From Ectocarpus siliculosus (Eukaryota; Sar; Phaeophyceae; Ectocarpales; Ectocarpaceae), in NCBI GenBank assembly GCA_000310025.1, contig FN649742.1, forward strand, positions 5,790,982 to 5,807,719: a DNA stretch of 16,738 nt, read 5' to 3'. The number at the start of each line of letters is the position of its first letter. Positions within the stretch are counted from its first letter, which is position 1. A model generated the notes under the pieces. It had not been told where the DNA came from, did not search any database, and saw only the letters and a program-made list of their open reading frames with translations. The position numbers and the translations under genes are program-made. Positions 7,873 to 16,738 of this stretch are shown here, piece after piece.

Positions 7873-10034
7873 CTTCTGGACACCGCATCGTCGACGAAAG
7901 ATTCGTTCAAGGTACATACATACATTGGAAGGATCGTATTTAGAGGTTTGGTTAGCCCAGCTCGAGATTTCATTCATTTTAGACTACCATGATGCCGGCC
8001 GGTGGTGGTGGACAAGGTAGGCGGAAGAAGAAGCGTACAAGAGGCCGCTCGAGGGGCCGAGGTGGGAATCCGGAGATCAATTCGTCGGCCCTGCTTTCCA
8101 CCGATTCCGCGATGCTTTCCAAAAATGCACTCTCATGGCCAACATTACAGCTACCAAGTATGGCAGATCCTCTTGGGCCCCTGCGGCGTTTGTTCTGAGG
8201 AAGGTCGTCTGCCTCGAAGCTCTTTCTCTCTTCTGCGCCATGTTTTCGTACTCCGTCGCCGCTTGCACGTTATGTTATCCTACCGTTCCTTTTCGTCATG
8301 CTTTACCAGTCTGTGCATGTGTGTCAACACTTTGGTTGCGGTTTTCGTATTTTGTAGGTAAACAACACGCCCGCCACCCGCGTGAACAACACCTTTCGGG
8401 CAACCCATGGGGCGGACCCTACTCCACAAGATCCGCCTGGCCTCGTTGGGGCTCTCGTCGCGTGCTTTAGGAAAGCCGCTAGGAGTAGAAACGCCTCGAA
8501 GTTTGTCCCTGATCGGAAGGGAGGAAGTACGCCGGGTCTTGAGCTTCTCTCGCCCGCGCCGATCGCGAGCAGCAATGCTCCGAACATGATCACTGGAAGT
8601 GCCCAGAGTCTAGGACTCCTTCCTCCTGCGCCGATTGCATCCAGCAGTTCTCCGAACATTCCCTTTGTGTTCCAAGATGAAGCACCATTGTCGTTGGGGG
8701 AGCCAGTAGTGGAGGGTCCGGACATCGAGGGATTATCCTGGGCTCCGCTTCATCGCCACAACGTCAAGGGCGTCGCCACGTTTCCGGTTCAATTGCTGGC
8801 TTACCATGTGTTCGCCAAGGACAAGAGCGTATTGAAGAGAGTGAGGGAATCCGCGGGAAGCGTACTCGCAGGTTTCGCCCCCACGCACCTTAACGATCTA
8901 CAAAAGACAACAAAGCCTGCTTCTCGTGCAAAGGAAATATACAGGCTATGGTGAGATTTGTTTTGAGTGATGGCTTGATTATAATACAAAGGCCTTGGGG
9001 CAAACGTTGCGTTCAGGATTGCCGGGTGCTGATCAAGAATTTAGTGGAAGCTTTTCCGCCAAAATGTATGTACTCGGCGTGGAACTCAGGTCCGCTGTAC
9101 TGGACAAGACCATCGAGGAACTCTACGACGATGAAGGAGCTAGTCTACCTGAGGACTATCTCGGTCGTGCTCGAGAGAGGTATGACGCCGCCGCCTTGCG
9201 GGCAGAGGACATCGATTTTGATGTATTCGAAAGGTGCGTTTTAATGAAATCTTAGCTGTGGTTATGGTGCTGTTCATAAAAAAATTGGTGTAGTGATGGT
9301 ACCGCAGACAATTTTCTAGCGGCATACAACACTTCCCGCGGCGACGTCCTCGTTGAGAGGGGTGCAACCGCGTTGGATAATTTGGACACTGGGTCCCACG
9401 GTCTGGTTGGCAGGAACACTGTTTGACTATCCTCGTTTCCTCATGATCACAAGCGCCTCGGTGGTGGTGGATAGAAACATACACATTTTACCCGCCATTG
9501 GTTACGGTAAGGGTTAGGGTGTTGGCCTTAACCCGAAATACACGTATGACCCGCCATTGGAGTTGGGAATGCATCCATGACTGGGTTAGGTATGCCCATA
9601 ACGTATTGGGTGGCGATGCGACGCCCGTGAACTTGACGAACGTGTTTTTTTCATTTCGCTGTCCACCGAAACGCTCACGCTGAAAGACATCAATATCTCG
9701 CGTGTTTCTTGTTTGTAGCAACGAGAGAGCACCTCTTCCAAGGGTCTCCGGAAGGTTTAACATCACCACTGATCAAGTCCTTGCCGCAGCCTGCATGGTG
9801 CTTAGCGGTGTGAGCGAGCACATCCCCCCCGGACGGGCGGCCCGTATTCTGGAGAGAATCTTCCGCGACAATCAACTCTCCAGTTTCAACTTTTTAGCTG
9901 TTGCTGACGCAGGCCCTGAGTCGACGGTGTCAAGAGCGAATGCAGGTCTTGTCACTGCTGCCATAGGTTGTCGGAGGAAGTACACCAAGGTGTCAGATGC
10001 CTGGGATATTTTCAGGCTGGAGCGTGGGGCTTGA
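7873..10034 (+). CDS. Multi-exon gene of unknown function, 5' end missing
   Basis: Proposed exons: 7873-7911, 8021-8203, 8358-8950, 9045-9233, 9294-9361, 9414-9506, 9563-9626 and 9719-10034. All joins are GT-AG and every phase agrees, giving one frame of about 514 codons to the TGA at 10032-10034. Introns are 109, 154, 94, 60, 52, 56 and 92 nt. Acceptors such as TTTTGTAG, AATTTAG and GTTTGTAG are good. The first acceptor (GACAAGGTAG at 8020) is weak, and exon 7 could instead end at 9602. Exon 3 codes for a Ser/Pro-rich part with an internal repeat (LLSPAPIASSN / LLPPAPIASSS). Exons 4-8 look globular: MYVLGVELRSAVLDKTIEEL, then FDYPRFLMITSASVVVD, then FNITTDQVLAAACMVLSGV near the C-terminus. 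No known domain is recognised. The likely 5' exon lies beyond the mitochondrial block, so the gene is interrupted if the assembly is right. Confidence 0.6.
9507..9562 (+). other. Proposed intron containing telomere-like sequence, flanked by a direct repeat
   Basis: The intron starts GTAAGG and ends TTGGAG; a donor at 9501 (GTTACG) also keeps the frame. It contains GGGTTAGGG and, inverted, CCTTAACCC, which can form a hairpin. The exon end around 9479-9501 (ATACAC...ACCCGCCATTGG) is repeated at 9538-9560 just before the acceptor, 59 bp apart. Confidence 0.5.
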
Positions 10035-10596
10035 CTCTGGATGACAACGTCTGCAAGATACTATTCGATCAACAATATGGATTCGCTGTTGCTAATCCTG
10101 GCGCCTAGGTCGTTTTGTTGGGCATATGGTGTCTGGAACGGAACGCTAGTTCATTTGAATTGTACGCATTGCCTAAGTAAACAAGGTTTCAAGTCGCTTC
10201 CCCTCAGGGATGTTTGCGCTACGTGTGTGTGACGTCTAGGTATGAAGCGCTTCAGGTTCTGAGACTTCGGTCCTCCTGTCATCGATCGCAGAACGGCTAG
10301 CAGGACAGTGCCGATCATGATGTTGGTGATATTGTGGGGGTTACTGTGCTTGTTTGCGTTTGGTGGTGCACTCTGGCTGCAAATGGTTGGTTACGAGATG
10401 GTTAGTACTCCTGAGTTCTGAGGGTGTTGTTGGACCTGATTTCCTTTCGCTCAAGGGCACATTGCTCGATCTTGCGGGGCACCTTGAACAGTTCCGCCCT
10501 CAGAGCTGCTTCGGAATACATGCTCGTAGACCTTAGGGTACTTGTCCAGTAGGTGTCGTATTAGTTTTTGGATATTGGTTTATTGTTTTGTAGCCC
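10035..10596. other. Intergenic, no gene supported
   Basis: Follows the multi-exon gene and precedes the satellite. Short frames only. I saw no RNA gene or long repeat. It probably includes the 3' UTR of the upstream gene. Confidence 0.4.
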
Positions 10597-10888
10597 TTAG
10601 GGTTAGGGCCCCCATTTTGTCACGTGTCACAGAAAACAGGGTTGGAGACTCAAAACAGGATCTCAGATTGAAACACTGTTTTCACGGTGTATGTCTTGGC
10701 TTAGGGCCCCCATTTTGTCACGCACGTGTCACAGAAAACAGGATTGGAGACTCAAATCAGGATTACAGATTAAAACACTGTTTTCACCAAGCATGTCTTG
10801 GCTTAGGGTCCCCATTTTGTCACGTGTCACAGAAAACAGGATTGGAGACTAAAATCAGGATTACTTACGGTTAAGGTTAAGGTTAGGG

Positions 10889-11108
10889 TTGTATTGACGA
10901 ATTTTCTCCACTATCAAGAATTTGCTTGTTGCGATTTTTCAAACACTCACCCACACGTGCGCTCCGAGCACGACAAAAAAGACGGAACCACTTTTCATGC
11001 AGAGGGGCTCGAGAAATAAGCAGTTGAGCACCGCTGCCTCACGCCCATTGCTTCCCCCACACTTGGACCATTTCGCGGCCTCCGTTTGGGCTTGTATTGA
11101 CAAATTTT
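10889..11108 (+). repeat. Non-satellite insert bounded by a 17-bp direct repeat
   Basis: TTGTATTGACGAATTTT (10889-10905) and TTGTATTGACAAATTTT (11092-11108) differ at one base and enclose about 186 bp of unrelated sequence within the 98-bp array. The left copy follows a TTAAGG/TTAGGG stretch and the right copy is followed by TTAGGG. This looks like a small insertion or a recombination junction. No transposase or terminal inverted repeats are seen. Confidence 0.6.
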
Positions 11109-12310
11109 AGGGTTAGGGCCCCCATTTTGTCACGTGTCACAGAAAACAGGGTTGGAGATTGAATCGCTGTTGTCACTGTGTATGCTTAGGGCCCCCATCT
11201 TGTCACGTGTCACAGAAAACAGGGTTGGCGATTGAAAACGGGGTTGGAGATTGAATCGCTGTTGTCACTGTGTATGCCTTGGGTTAGGGCCCCCCATTTT
11301 GTCACGTGTCACAGAAAACAGGGTTGGAGATTGAAAACAGGGTTGGAGATTGACTCCCTGTTTTCACAGTGTATGTCTTGGCTTAGGGCCCCCATTTTGT
11401 CACGTGTCACATAAACAGGGTTGGAGATTGAAAACAGGGTTGGAGATTGAATCGCTGTTGTCACTGTGTATGCCTGGGGTTAGGGCCCCCATTTTGTCAC
11501 GTGTCACAGAAAACAGGGTTGGAGATTGAAAACAGGGTTGGAGATTGACTCCCTGTTTTCACTGTGTATGTCTTGGCTTAGGGCCCCCATTTTGTCACGT
11601 GTCACAGAAAACAGGGTTGGAGATTGAAAACAGGGTTGGGGGTTAGTGTTAGGGCCCCCATTTTGTCACGTGTCACAGAAAACAGGAATGGAGATTGAAA
11701 ACAGGGTTGGAGATTGAATCGCTGTTGTCACTGTGTATGCCTGGGGTTAGGGCCCCCATTTTGTCACGTGTCACAGAAAACAGGGTTGGAGATTGAAAAC
11801 AGGGTTGGAGATTGACTCCCTGTTTTCACTGTGTATGTCTTGGCTTAGGGCCCCTATTTTGTCACGTGTCACAGAAAACAGGGTTGAAGGTTGAAAACAG
11901 GGTTGAGGATTGAATCCCTTAGGGTTAGGGCCCCCTTTTTGTCACGTGTCACAGAAAACAGGATTGGAGAATCAAATCAGGATTACAGATTGAAACACTG
12001 TTTTCACCGTGCATGTCTTTGCTTAGGGCCCCCATTTTGGCACGTGTCACAGAAAACAGGATTGGAGACTCAAATCAGGATTAAAGATTGAAAAACTGTT
12101 TTCACGGTGTATGTCTTGGCTTAGGGCCCCCTTTCTGTCACGTGTCACAGAAAACAGGGTTGGAGATTGAAAACAGGATCTCAGATTGAAACGCTGTTGT
12201 CACCGTGCATGTCTTGGCTTAGGGCCCCCTTTCTGTCACGTGTACAGAAAACAGGGTTGGAGATTGAAAACAGGATCTCAGATTGAAACGCTGTTTTCAC
12301 GGTGTATGCC

Positions 12311-12370
12311 TTAGGGTTAGGGTTAGGGTTAGGGTTAGGGTTAGGGTTAGGGTTAGGGTTGGGGTTAGGG
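12311..12370 (+). repeat. Interstitial telomeric repeat (TTAGGG)8 plus variants
   Basis: Eight perfect TTAGGG hexamers (12311-12358), then TTGGGG and TTAGGG, leading straight into the GCCCCC of the next satellite unit. This is the telomere repeat found in many eukaryotes, including stramenopiles. The G-rich strand reads left to right. It is flanked by satellite on both sides, so it is not a chromosome end here. Confidence 0.95.
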
Positions 12371-12509
12371 CCCCCTTTCTGTCACGTGCCACAGAAAATA
12401 GGGTTGGAGATTGGAAACAGGATCTCAGATTGGGTTAGGGCCCCCTTTTTGTCACGTGCCACAGAAAACAGGGTTGGAGATTAAAAACAGGATCTCAGAT
12501 GGAACCACT

Positions 12510-13525
12510 CACCCGTGGCCATTGTGCCCTTGCACAGGGTCCCGTCCAGAACACCCTGTGGCCCGTAAGCATGTGGCCAGTTTAATAAGGTCCATGCACT
12601 GGTACCCTGCACATGATCATAGGTCCCTACCCTGTACATGATTATGGGTAGAAACCTGGCCAATGTTCTTACCCTCGACCTTGCACATGTTCGTCATCTT
12701 GTGGGGCTGTAAGAATGTGGCCACCTTATTAAGGTCGATGCCGTCGAACCCTGTCCATGTGATCACGGGGCCTACCCTGCACATGATTATGGGTAGAAGA
12801 ACCTTATCAAGGTTCTTACCCTCGACCTTGCACATGTTCGTCATCTCGTGGGGCTGTAAGAATGTGGCCACCTTAATAAGGTCGATGCCGTCGAACCCTG
12901 TCCATGTGATCACGGGGCCTACCCTGCACATGATTATGGGTAGAAGAACCTTGCCAAGGTTCTTACCCTCGACCTTGCACATGTTCGTCATCTTGTGGGG
13001 CTGTAAGAATGTGGCCACCTTAATAAGGTCGATGCAGTCAAACCCTGTCCATGTGATCACGGGGCCTACCCTGCACATGATTATGGGTAGAAGAACCTTG
13101 TCAAGGTTCTTACCCTCGACCTTGCACATGTTCAACATCTTGTGGGGCTGTAAGAATGTGGCCACCTTAATAAGGTCGATGCAGTCAAACCCTGTCCATG
13201 ATCACGGGGCCTACCCTGCACATGATGAAGGGTAGAAGAACCTTGTCAAGGTTCTTACCCTCGACCTTGCACATGTTGGGCATGACTCGACCCTGTGGCG
13301 CTGTAACAATGTGGCCACCTTATTAAGGTCGATGCAGTCGAACCCTGTCCATGATCACGGGTCCTACCCTGCACATGATTAGGGGTAGAACCCTGGGCAA
13401 GGTTCTTACCCTCGACCTTACACATGTTTGTCATCACTCGACCCTGTGTTCCCGTAACAATGTGGCCATTAATAAAATCGATGCAGTCGAACCCTTTACA
13501 TTGGTCATGAATAAAACCCTGGACA
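12510..13525 (+). repeat. 147-bp satellite, about seven copies
   Basis: TTCTTACCCTCGACC recurs at about 12665, 12813, 12960, 13107, 13252 and 13403, spacings 148, 147, 147, 145 and 151 bp. Edge units (12510-12660 and 13403-13525) are diverged while central ones are nearly identical, the usual satellite pattern. Each unit carries inverted repeats such as AACCTTGTCAAGGTT, ACCTTAATAAGGT and GTGATCAC. Because 147 is divisible by three, long frames run through on both strands (12663-13235 plus, 12617-13165 minus) as 49-residue repeats. I treat these as by-products. Confidence 0.92.
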
Positions 13526-13564
13526 GCGTCACGCTGAAGAAGACTTTGGCCGACCCTGAATCAT

Positions 13565-14150
13565 CACAGTCCACCCGTCGCATACACCCCCCACGGTACG
13601 AAACATACATTTCATGCGGAGCTATACGTTGCAGCATGCGAATCAAACCAGCCATTCCTATGTACGACTACGTACGAACTTACCACACGCCATAGGGGCC
13701 AGTGGCTGACAATACAAATGCGTGTAGAAAGGTTCAACGGCACAGAAAATAGATTCTCCGCCCTTTTGTCGGGTGCACCCCCGCGGCTCATACCTCGGAA
13801 AAAACACATGGACCTTGCGCGTTAGCCTCGCCATACCTTGAACCTTCACTATGCAAGGGTGATACACCAAGGCAGAGAGCGTTACCCAAAGCCCATCTCA
13901 CGGGCAAATGTGACAAGGTCCGCTCCCCCTCTTCGCCCCAAAAGGTCGCCACACAACCATCTCGTATTGTATCAGCTGTGAGAGTCCCCCGACCTTTCCT
14001 TGCGTTTAGAATTATTTGCAGCCCTGAAACTGCATGACCAAGTATACCAACGCCGAAAGCGCCCGCGTACCACACCCATCAAGCATGCAACTAGCCGGCA
14101 ACCCCTCTCCCAACAAATTCAGCCGTACGTAGGCAGTGTCATCTGGACAT
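13565..14150 (+). repeat. Diverged tandem duplication, copy 1 (about 586 bp)
   Basis: Begins CACAGTCCACCCGTCGCATA and shares ordered blocks with copy 2: CCAGCCATTCCTATGTACGA, GTGGCTGACAATACAAATGC, GATACACCAAGGCAGAGAGC, ATCAGCTGTGAGAGTCCCC and AAATTCAGCCGT. Between blocks, substitutions and indels are frequent, and no reading frame is conserved between the copies. It is probably noncoding. Confidence 0.85.
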
Positions 14151-14745
14151 CACAGCCCACCCGGCGCATACATGTCCCAGGGACCCGTGGGTGTTGTCCA
14201 CGGGACTAACCATACATTATATGTAGAGCAATAGGTTGCAGTATGCTGATCGACCCAGCCATTCCTATGTACGACTACGTACGAGCTCACCACGCACCAC
14301 ATAGGGTGTAGTGGCTGACAATACAAATGCATACACAAAATATATTCTCCACCCTTGTCTCGGGTGCACCCCCCGCGGCCCATAACACGGAGATAGAACA
14401 TTACCACGTTAGGCTCGCGATTCCTTGATTCTTCACTAAGCGTAGAGCCAAGACGTTATGCGACTCCATGTGTATAGCGATACACCAAGGCAGAGAGCGT
14501 CGTCTCCCAAACACGCAAAAACAAGTGACAATCTCCGCCCCCCCCTCTTCATCCCAAAAAGACGTCACACGACTATCTCGAATCAGCTGTGAGAGTCCCC
14601 TCGACCTTTGCTTACGTAGATCATCCTCCGCCGCGTAGAAACGGCATGAGTAAATACCAACACGCAGGGCGCCCATAGGAACCACCCATCAACCATGCAA
14701 CCGACCGGCACCCCCACCCCCGCTCCCCCCAAATTCAGCCGTGCA
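14151..14745 (+). repeat. Diverged tandem duplication, copy 2 (about 595 bp)
   Basis: Starts CACAGCCCACCCGGCGCATA, 586 bp after copy 1, and shares its blocks in the same order and orientation. Drift in spacing reaches about 30 bp by the final AAATTCAGCCGT block. The sequence after about 14745 is not repeated again in this window. Confidence 0.85.
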
Positions 14746-14935
14746 CCGACCGGCCCCACCCCAGGCAGCCCCGCACACAAGCTATGCCGGCGTTTCATGC
14801 ACAGCCATTTTTCGCCCTCACTCTCCTAAACCGACCTCCACACGGCATCTTAAAACGACATCAAGATGTTTGTGTAAGGGCTGAGGACGTCGACAGCGGG
14901 TCCCACGGAACACCTCCTTTCGCTGCGATTGTGAT

Positions 14936-15079
14936 TCAGAAACCCTCACTTTCGTCTGCGCGGCAAGTTTTTGGAACGAGAGGCATGTACGTGTCAGCCG
15001 TTGCAAAACGAGCGAGCATGGCATCGCGTGGTGTGAATGATAGGCCCGACCGTTGTACACCGAGTAGACATGGGTGAAC
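14936..15079 (-). CDS. Putative terminal exon, minus-strand gene of unknown function
   Basis: After an acceptor TTTTATGCAG (AG at 15081-15080), a frame runs from 15079 to TGA at 14936, coding for 47 residues including TPRDAMLARFATADTYMPLV and ending ESEGF. Its composition looks like real protein. It would join in phase to the exon 15325-15199 if the donor there is GTCGAC; the stronger-looking GTACGT donor does not keep this frame. Family not recognised. Confidence 0.35.
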   Translation of the reverse strand, partial: VHPCLLGVQRSGLSFTPRDAMLARFATADTYMPLVPKTCRADESEGF

Positions 15080-15198
15080 CTGCATAAAACTCCGAGCGGA
15101 CAAAGGCATGACAGATACCAGATGTAGCGAGGTGCGCGAGGGGGGCGGTGGCCCAAGCACGTTTGTACAAACACCGGCGAGAGGCACGTACCGTCGAC

Positions 15199-15325
15199 TC
15201 CAAAGTAGGGTTGGATGCACAGCACCACGTCGTCGTCCGTGAGTAGCTCGGCAGGGTCGTGATCTACCAGCACCTTTGCATGGCGGTTTTTGCTAGTGAC
15301 GCTCTTGAACATGCTGGGCCACAGT
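15199..15325 (-). CDS. Putative internal or first exon, minus-strand gene of unknown function
   Basis: Follows acceptor TTTACGCAG (AG at 15327-15326). The frame includes MFKSVTSKNRHAKVLVDHDP and then AELLTDDDVVLCIQPYFG, rich in acidic residues and free of stops. Two donors are possible: GTACGT at 15191, or GTCGAC at 15198, which gives an in-frame join to the exon at 15079. Translation could begin at the internal ATG (15312-15310). No domain recognised. Confidence 0.35.
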
Positions 15326-15606
15326 CTGCGTAAAGACACGTGAACACAACGGGATAACACAAGAGAACGGTGACAGTGTTGAAGCGGTGTTGCACCGAAA
15401 AATGCGGCTCTTGGGAGGAAAGCGATACCGCACGACATACGGTTGCTGTGTCATCACGCGTGGCCATCACATATACTGAATACTTCAACATGTCCAGGGC
15501 AGCAGTTCATTGAAGAAGACAAAAGTCGCGGCTTGGGTTCCACGTTCCCTAGTTAGGGTATGCCTCAGATGGTTCGTTTCCTGGACATCATTTGACAGCT
15601 GATAGT

Positions 15607-15811
15607 TCAAGGGGCCGTGTGTATAATCCAACTACGGTGGTCTCTCAACTCAGCTGTGAAGAGCTTGCTGCCCCCGCCCCCAGATTGGAGTTTCGACCAC
15701 TCATGGGTTCGACGAAGAACCTCTGTCCGCGCATCCTCCTTGTGGACATGGGAGACCGTTAAGCTCTTGATGTCCTGTAGGGCCGCCACCAGTAATCCTT
15801 TGAAGCACTGT
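15607..15811 (-). CDS. Putative exon, minus strand, unknown function
   Basis: A coding-like frame following a possible acceptor GATGGACAG. It reads GLLVAALQDIKSLTVSHVHK and then EDARTEVLRRTHEWSKLQSG, with a Gly run, to a TGA at 15607; a GTAGTT donor near 15634 could end it earlier. It may belong with the neighbouring minus-strand exons. I could not find phase-consistent joins. Confidence 0.3.
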
Positions 15812-16463
15812 CCATCACACCGGGACAAGGCACGTACGACAATATCCCGTCACGCCGGATCGCGTGCCCGCACAATATGCTTCGGATGAGTTGTTCAGTG
15901 TTTGATCCTGAACAAAAGCGTCGTGTCCACATAAAAAAGCCGAACAACGAGCGACGCGCATTGTAGCCTAGACTACATCTCGCTCGAGGCTGAGAGACAA
16001 AAGGGTCGCGGTTGTAGTCACTACTATTATATCAATACATATTGCCTCGCATTTATATTGTACCGCACCTGCAATTGACGCTTGCTAGCTATCGTTCAAC
16101 GCGGGAGGCGGCTCGCGTTGAACAAGCCCCAAAATATCCTAGGCATCGCCATCGCTGCTTCGTAAGTAGAGTTAGACGAAATCGTTTGATTGTTCGGCCA
16201 GGTCACTTGAACTTAGTACATGTCTCGCCAACCAGTGACGAGTTCTACCTACGGTATTTGATTTCAAAGCTGGTGTCGTTATCTTTCTACATCAGCCGTG
16301 GGAATATAGCCGAGTTGTCCCGTCGATGTCCTACGGAATTCACGCTATGCATACGTGGAACGACCATTCATTCCCGGAACCGATAGAGTTTGTCAGCAAA
16401 GGTTTTTACGGATCAAAGACCATTATTCAGGTTGTATGCATACGTATCCGGATGACCTCTTAC
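15812..16463. other. No gene supported; presumably intron or intergenic
   Basis: Lies between two minus-strand exon candidates. It contains short frames on both strands, none with clear coding character. An imperfect inverted repeat, CGTTCAACGCGGGAGGCGGC / GCTCGCGTTGAAC, occurs at about 16092-16124. Confidence 0.3.
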
Positions 16464-16583
16464 CTTAGACTGGAGGTCTTCGGCCAGGTCCTTGGAGCCC
16501 ATGACGTCATCAAGACCAGCAGGTTTAATCGGAGCGTATTTGCTGTGTACAGCGAGGATGGGGGCGTAGATCTCGTCGACCAT
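16464..16583 (-). CDS. Putative first exon, minus strand, unknown function
   Basis: The ATG at 16583-16581 opens 40 codons (MVDEIYAPILAVHSKYAPIK, then PAGLDDVMGSKDLAEDLQSK) that end exactly at AAG|GTAAGA, a near-ideal splice donor (GT at 16463-16462). An in-frame upstream extension to an acceptor CGCGACAG near 16603 is possible, making it an internal exon. The opposite strand is also open here, which lowers confidence. The next exon was not identified. Confidence 0.4.
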
Positions 16584-16738
16584 AGTGTAGTAGATCTGTC
16601 GCGGGCGGGAGTGTCCACGGCAAGGATAAATGGTAGGGCGTATTGAACATCGATCAGCAGACCAACGGCGTTGACATTGGACCTTGTTAAAATAAAGAGC
16701 AAACGGGCTGCAAAACAACCAGGGGCGCGATTCGAGTT

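Larger units (their letters stand above)
10597..12500 (+). repeat. Satellite of about 98 bp with TTAGGG-CCCCC head and GTCACGTG box, about 18 copies
   Basis: The unit opens with TTAGGG followed by GCCCCCATTTTGTCACGTGTC, continues ACAGAAAACAGGGTTGGAGA and ends with TTTTCACTGTGTATG(T/C)CTTGG. The CACGTG cores lie at about 10621, 10723, 10821, 11131, 11204, 11304, 11401, 11499, 11596, 11667, 11765, 11863, 11943, 12041, 12139, 12238, 12383 and 12453. Spacing is mostly 97-102 bp, with shorter 70-80 bp variants. The submotif AACAGGGTTGGAGATTGA is itself duplicated in many units. Short frames inside are incidental. Confidence 0.93.

Noticed and set aside
7989-8198. Frame beginning MMPAGGGGQGRRKKKR with RGG-like content
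   Set aside because: The frame starting at 8021 in another phase reads as better protein and connects in phase across the 8204-8357 intron. The Gly/Arg run is probably its shadow, though an alternative first exon is not excluded.
8948-9244. Unspliced 98-codon frame
   Set aside because: Runs through the proposed intron 8951-9044 and reads the next exon in a different, less protein-like frame.
10597-12500. CRISPR-like array
   Set aside because: The whole unit is repeated with no unique spacers, and the context is eukaryotic. It is a satellite.
13788-14685. Two 94-95-codon minus-strand frames in the tandem duplication
   Set aside because: The two copies share a few residues, but the frame is not maintained by the indels between them, so protein conservation is not supported.
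14818-15438. 206-codon single frame on the minus strand
   Set aside because: Only its middle looks coding. The outer parts read through probable introns and a different frame of the terminal exon.

Overview
The window looks like nuclear DNA of a stramenopile (heterokont) protist, probably an alga, carrying a block of mitochondrial DNA of about 2.3 kb. Three things point that way. The mitochondrial block has the gene run rps8-rpl6-rps2, which is typical of stramenopile mitochondria. Its atp9 product is stramenopile-like. The surrounding DNA has short GT-AG introns and TTAGGG telomere-type hexamers. The species cannot be named from this sequence.

Layout, left to right. 1-330 is homopolymer-rich, low-quality-looking sequence at the window edge. 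616-2502 (+) is an uninterrupted 628-codon gene for a probable membrane glycoprotein with a (TPAR)6 tail. 2503-4127 holds no gene I can support. 4128-4709 holds short direct repeats and two perfect 9-bp stem-loops upstream of a Ser/Ala/Pro-rich 266-codon frame (4710-5510, +). That frame stops exactly where mitochondrial sequence begins.

5511 to about 7848 is mitochondrial and all on the minus strand. In transcription order it holds a truncated tRNA-Val, atp9, tRNA-Met, tRNA-Leu, tRNA-His, tRNA-Cys, tRNA-Asn, tRNA-Phe, rps8, rpl6 and rps2. Everything is intact except the two ends: tRNA-Val is cut in half, and rps2 has a frameshift near its C-terminus. It is either a recent nuclear insertion (NUMT) or an assembly chimera.

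About 7873-10034 (+) is a gene I reconstruct as about eight exons with phase-consistent GT-AG introns, encoding roughly 510 residues of unrecognised protein. Its 5' end is missing because the mitochondrial block lies directly upstream. One intron is flanked by a direct repeat and contains telomere-like sequence.

10597-13525 is satellite DNA of two unrelated families. The first is a roughly 98-bp repeat that starts with TTAGGG and carries GTCACGTG, with a (TTAGGG)8 tract embedded near its end. The second is a 147-bp repeat. 13565-14745 is a diverged tandem duplication of about 0.59-0.6 kb. 14936-16583 contains several exon-like segments on the minus strand with good splice signals; I could not join them into one model. 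The telomere-like hexamers, satellites and segmental duplication suggest a subtelomeric or heterochromatic region. Apart from the mitochondrial genes, no product was recognised.
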